NCBI GenBank assembly: GCA_014859965.1
Contig: JACZKQ010000156.1
Coordinates: 1 to 58,719 of the forward strand
DNA from: Phycisphaerae bacterium
GTDB lineage: Bacteria; Planctomycetota; Phycisphaerae; Sedimentisphaerales; Anaerohalosphaeraceae
Direction of reading: 5' to 3'
Length of the DNA stretch: 58,719 nt
The translations under genes and the position numbers were made by a program. Below are positions 53,200 through 58,719 of the stretch, piece after piece (position 1 is the first letter of the stretch; every line of letters starts with the position of its first letter). The notes beneath the pieces were generated by a model. It searched no databases, was not told the origin of the DNA, and saw only the letters and a program-made list of their open reading frames with translations.

Positions 53200-53288
53200 A
53201 TTGCGTCGAAAAATTCTAAAAAAAGACGTGCTTTCCTATCAGGGCCCCGTATAATTACAAGTGCGTCCGTGTCGGGTAAGGGGAATCT

Positions 53289-56327
<3,039 letters not shown>

Positions 56328-56367
56328 ACAATGCTGCCCCGGACAACGCATCAGACAAGGTGACATC

Positions 56368-57693
56368 ATGACCGACAAAGCAAGCATTCGAGACAGGGCC
56401 GTCGCGATCTACAACAACAAGCCCGTCAATATCGACGAACTCACCCGCGACGACGTAGCCAACCTCGTCCACGAACTCGGCGTCCACCAGATCGAACTGG
56501 AAATCCAGAACGAAGAACTCAACCGCACCCAGGCCGAACTCGCCGATTCCCGCGACATGTACCGGCAGCTCTACGACTTCGCACCCGTCGGATATCTGAC
56601 CCTCGATCCGCAAGGCGTCATCGAACGTGCCAACCTGACCGCCTGCGCCATGCTGGGCGTCGCGCGGTCCGACCTTTGCAACCGCCCCCTGAGCAGATTC
56701 ACCATCCCCGAATACCAGGACCAATGGCAGAAGTGCCTTGCACATCTGCGACAAAGCAAAGGCAAAAGACCCTACAGCGCCTGCCAGATCAGGATGCAAA
56801 AGTCCGACAGCAGCCTCTTCTGGGCCCATGTCGTCGCCGTCCGCATCCACGCACCCTCCGATGATAAGCAGGACCAAATCCGCGTCACCCTGACCAATAT
56901 CACCGACGTCAAGAACGCCCAGCAGGTCCAGAAAGAACTCACCGAGGTCGTCCAACGCCAGAACCGCCAACTCCAGGACATCCTCCACGCCACCTCCCAC
57001 GACCTTCGCTCCCCGCTGATCACTATCATCGGCTTCGCCGACGAACTCCTCAAGGGTTGCCGCCGCATCGAAGGCTTCTTCGCAGACCGCCCCATTTCCG
57101 ACGACCTCCGCCAGTCGATGCAGGCCGTCCTCAACGAAGACCTCACCGAATCCGCCAAATTCGTCAAGGCCGCCGCCGCCAAAATGGACACCCTTCTCAA
57201 GGGCCTCCTCGACGTCTCCCGTCTGGGCGCCGAATCCGTCGACATCACCACCCTCGACGTGAACGCCATCATCAACGAGATCATCAATGCCTGCCAGTTC
57301 GACATCCGCCAAAAAAACTTCAGCGTCACCCGCGACGACCTGCCCCCCTGCCTCGGCGAAGCAAAGCACACGCACCGCGTCTTCGCCAACCTAATCCACA
57401 ACGCCCTCAAATTCCGCGACCCCAGCCGCCCCGGCGCCATCCACATCTCCGCACAGGCCCTCCCGGGCAAATGCATCTACCGCGTCGCCGACAACGGCAT
57501 CGGCATCCGCCCCGAAGACCAGGATCGCATCTTCGACATGTTCTACCGAACCACCGGCAACGACGCCCCCGAAGGCGATGGCCTCGGCCTCACAATCGTC
57601 ACAAGAATCCTCGAGCGCCAAAACGGGAAAATATGGGTCCAGTCAACGCCCGGAAAAGGCAGCACCTTCTCAGTCCTCCTCCCAACCCCCTGA
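56368..57693 (+). CDS. PAS histidine kinase with N-terminal coiled-coil
   Basis: 441 aa. The N-terminus VHELGVHQIELEIQNEELNR is a known coiled-coil linker of PAS signalling proteins. It leads to a PAS domain (about 65-190; LYDFAPVGYLTLDPQGVIER). HisKA has the His in LHATSHDLRSPLITIIGFAD. HATPase_c carries LIHNALKFRDP (N box), VADNGIGIRPEDQ (G1), IFDMFYRTTG (F box) and GDGLGLTIVTRIL (G2). Soluble. It starts 40 nt after the CheB-CheR fusion, so the two are probably co-expressed. Its cognate receiver may be the stand-alone one at 58172. Confidence 0.92.
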   Translation: MTDKASIRDRAVAIYNNKPVNIDELTRDDVANLVHELGVHQIELEIQNEELNRTQAELADSRDMYRQLYDFAPVGYLTLDPQGVIERANLTACAMLGVARSDLCNRPLSRFTIPEYQDQWQKCLAHLRQSKGKRPYSACQIRMQKSDSSLFWAHVVAVRIHAPSDDKQDQIRVTLTNITDVKNAQQVQKELTEVVQRQNRQLQDILHATSHDLRSPLITIIGFADELLKGCRRIEGFFADRPISDDLRQSMQAVLNEDLTESAKFVKAAAAKMDTLLKGLLDVSRLGAESVDITTLDVNAIINEIINACQFDIRQKNFSVTRDDLPPCLGEAKHTHRVFANLIHNALKFRDPSRPGAIHISAQALPGKCIYRVADNGIGIRPEDQDRIFDMFYRTTGNDAPEGDGLGLTIVTRILERQNGKIWVQSTPGKGSTFSVLLPTP

Positions 57694-57843
57694 CCAACAC
57701 CCAGGGCAAACGCATTCTCCTCATAACTCGCTGGGCAGCCGGCGCCGCCAGGACCGAGCAAAACCGGTCGGGGCCCCAGTCAATCATGTCCATAACTGGA
57801 CACCCGGAATAATGAAAAGTGCGTACCGCATGCTATTTTCAGA

Positions 57844-57898
57844 GCAGAGGCCAAAATCCCCCCCCCGGCGAACAGATGCTCCTGATTTTGGCCTCTGC
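57844..57898. repeat. Perfect 15-bp inverted repeat around a nine-cytosine tract
   Basis: GCAGAGGCCAAAATC (57844-57858) and GATTTTGGCCTCTGC (57884-57898) are exact reverse complements separated by 25 nt. The spacer begins with C, so nine C run together (57858-57866). No U-tract follows on either strand. It could be a repeat-element end, a recombination remnant or an RNA structure. Confidence 0.7.
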
Positions 57899-57988
57899 CC
57901 AACCGGTTTTGCTCTCCATTGTCGCCGCAGGTTGGATTTGGGATGCGGACATCCGGAGAATGCGCCCGCCTTGGACCCGCACCCCCGT

Positions 57989-58007
57989 CGCGCAGGCATC
58001 CTGCGCG
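57989..58007. repeat. REP-like palindrome
   Basis: CGCGCAGG-CAT-CCTGCGCG is an 8-bp palindrome with a 3-nt centre. GC-rich palindromes of this form occur as dispersed intergenic elements in several bacterial groups. Only one copy is in this window. Confidence 0.5.
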
Positions 58008-58171
58008 TGAGATATCAACCCCGGCTTTTCAGCCCGAGCACCCGCCGCCTTCACCACCGATTCCGCGAGTAGAGTACGCAAAAAAATAGATAACTGTAAC
58101 CCCGAAATTGCCGAACAACACCACGATGCGTGCAATAGGAACTCTGGTCCATGCGCAAAACGGGAGAACTC

Positions 58172-58576
58172 ATGAACACAGAATTGAAAACCGCTAAAAT
58201 CCTGCTCGCCGATGATGAGCCTGATATGGTTTCTATTGTAAGCAGAAGCCTGCGGATCAGCGGCTACGATGTCATCGTGGCGGGCGACGGGCTGGAATGC
58301 TGCGATCTCGCCGAGGCGGAACGGCCTGACGTCATTCTGCTGGATAACGTCATGCCCAACATGGACGGCCCCGCCGCCATGGAAAGGCTGCGGGCGACGG
58401 AAAGCACCTGCGACATTCCCATCATCATCGTCACCGCGCAGGCGGACTCAGGCAGCCTTGCAGCCGCACTCAGGGCGGGCGCGGACGCCTATATCATAAA
58501 ACCCTTTGAGTATGGGACCCTTCTCGAAAAAATAGCCGCCGTACTCGAATCCCCGCAGCCTTCGGCAAAGGCGTGA
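58172..58576 (+). CDS. Single-domain response regulator (receiver)
   Basis: 134 aa from ATG 58172, chosen because GGGAG lies 5-6 nt upstream; ATG 58151 is in frame. It is a CheY-like receiver only: acidic pocket ILLADDEPDM, phospho-acceptor Asp in DVILLDNVMPNMDG, Thr in IIIVTAQAD and Lys in ADAYIIKPFEYGTL. No output domain. It likely receives phosphate from one of the neighbouring kinases and acts by protein-protein contact. Confidence 0.93.
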   Translation: MNTELKTAKILLADDEPDMVSIVSRSLRISGYDVIVAGDGLECCDLAEAERPDVILLDNVMPNMDGPAAMERLRATESTCDIPIIIVTAQADSGSLAAALRAGADAYIIKPFEYGTLLEKIAAVLESPQPSAKA

Positions 58577-58580
58577 TCAG

Positions 58581-58719
58581 TCACTCGCAAAACGCCGCAT
58601 CCCAATCCTTCCAAACCGCTTGGCGCCCGGCGGCACGGATCACCGCCGCCACCTCCTCCGGCGACCGCTGATCATCCACCGCGAACTGCTCCCCCGAACT
58701 GGCATCCCCGCCGTACCCC
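58581..58719 (-). CDS. C-terminal fragment of an unidentified protein (runs off right edge)
   Basis: On the minus strand a frame enters from the right edge and stops at TGA (58583-58581). The last 45 residues include GGDASSGEQFAVDDQRSPEE and end KDWDAAFCE. I do not recognise the family from this tail. The codon pattern (G/C in third positions) supports real coding. It is convergent with the receiver gene. Confidence 0.55.
   Translation of the reverse strand, partial: GYGGDASSGEQFAVDDQRSPEEVAAVIRAAGRQAVWKDWDAAFCE

Larger units (their letters stand above)
57694..58171. other. Repeat-bearing intergenic region before the receiver gene
   Basis: About 480 nt without a supportable gene, containing the 15-bp inverted repeat at 57844-57898 and the palindrome at 57989-58007. 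The only nearby promoter-like pair is weak (TTGCCG-N17-TGCAAT, ending about 58135). It separates the kinase operon from the single-domain receiver. Confidence 0.5.

Noticed and set aside
53199..53288. Dedicated promoter of the CheB-CheR gene
   Set aside because: A perfect TATAAT is present, but no acceptable -35 box lies 15-19 nt upstream; read-through from the kinase operon is as likely.

Overview
The window looks like a chromosomal piece of an anaerobic or microaerophilic planctomycete, most likely class Phycisphaerae. The evidence is: large Sec-exported proteins combining dockerin-like EF-hand repeats, LamG, PKD-like, lamin-tail and CotH-kinase domains; Tat-exported Gfo/Idh/MocA oxidoreductases; a secreted tricorn-like protease; high GC; and anaerobe-type enzymes (B12-dependent ribonucleotide reductase, HemW, a 2-hydroxyacyl-CoA dehydratase system, a menaquinone methyltransferase). 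No tRNA, rRNA, CRISPR array, insertion sequence or prophage was seen.

Layout. 1-22 kb is a secretome and sugar-processing region. It holds three multidomain or LamG exoproteins plus a fourth running off the left edge, a SUMF1-fold protein, two Tat-secreted oxidoreductases, a secreted nitrilase-fold hydrolase, an FG-GAP propeller protein and a GH106-like glycosidase. 22.3-26.4 kb has glyoxalase II and the tricorn protease. 26.6-33.7 kb is a tight six-gene + strand operon: zinc alcohol dehydrogenase, fused enoyl-CoA hydratase/3-hydroxyacyl-CoA dehydrogenase, a lone BcrB/HgdB-type dehydratase/reductase subunit, its ATP-dependent activator, a metallo-beta-lactamase-fold hydrolase and a FabH-type ketosynthase. 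It is the best candidate for an undescribed pathway. 34-37 kb is the class II ribonucleotide reductase with an NrdR-box-like leader. 37.2-38.6 kb has a predicted small RNA with its own promoter and terminator, then an outer-membrane protein behind a consensus sigma-54 promoter. 38.8-47 kb has housekeeping genes (mnmA, psd-pssA, hemW, menG, a TauE-like permease) interrupted by a divergent SGNH hydrolase / PL11 rhamnogalacturonan lyase pair. 47-49 kb is a molybdate/sulfate-type ABC permease and ATPase without a binding protein. 49.2-58.6 kb is a signalling island: three PAS histidine kinases, a receiver-PAS-degenerate kinase, a CheB-CheR-PAS fusion and a single-domain receiver, with no chemoreceptor, CheA or CheW.

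Promoters are unusually readable here. Many intergenic gaps hold a TTGNNN-N17-TANNNT pair. Two arrangements stand out: divergent promoters with overlapping -35 boxes at 7.1 kb, and a promoter whose start point falls inside the upstream gene's terminator hairpin at 12.0 kb. Domain assignments come from reading translated motifs by eye; no database search was possible.
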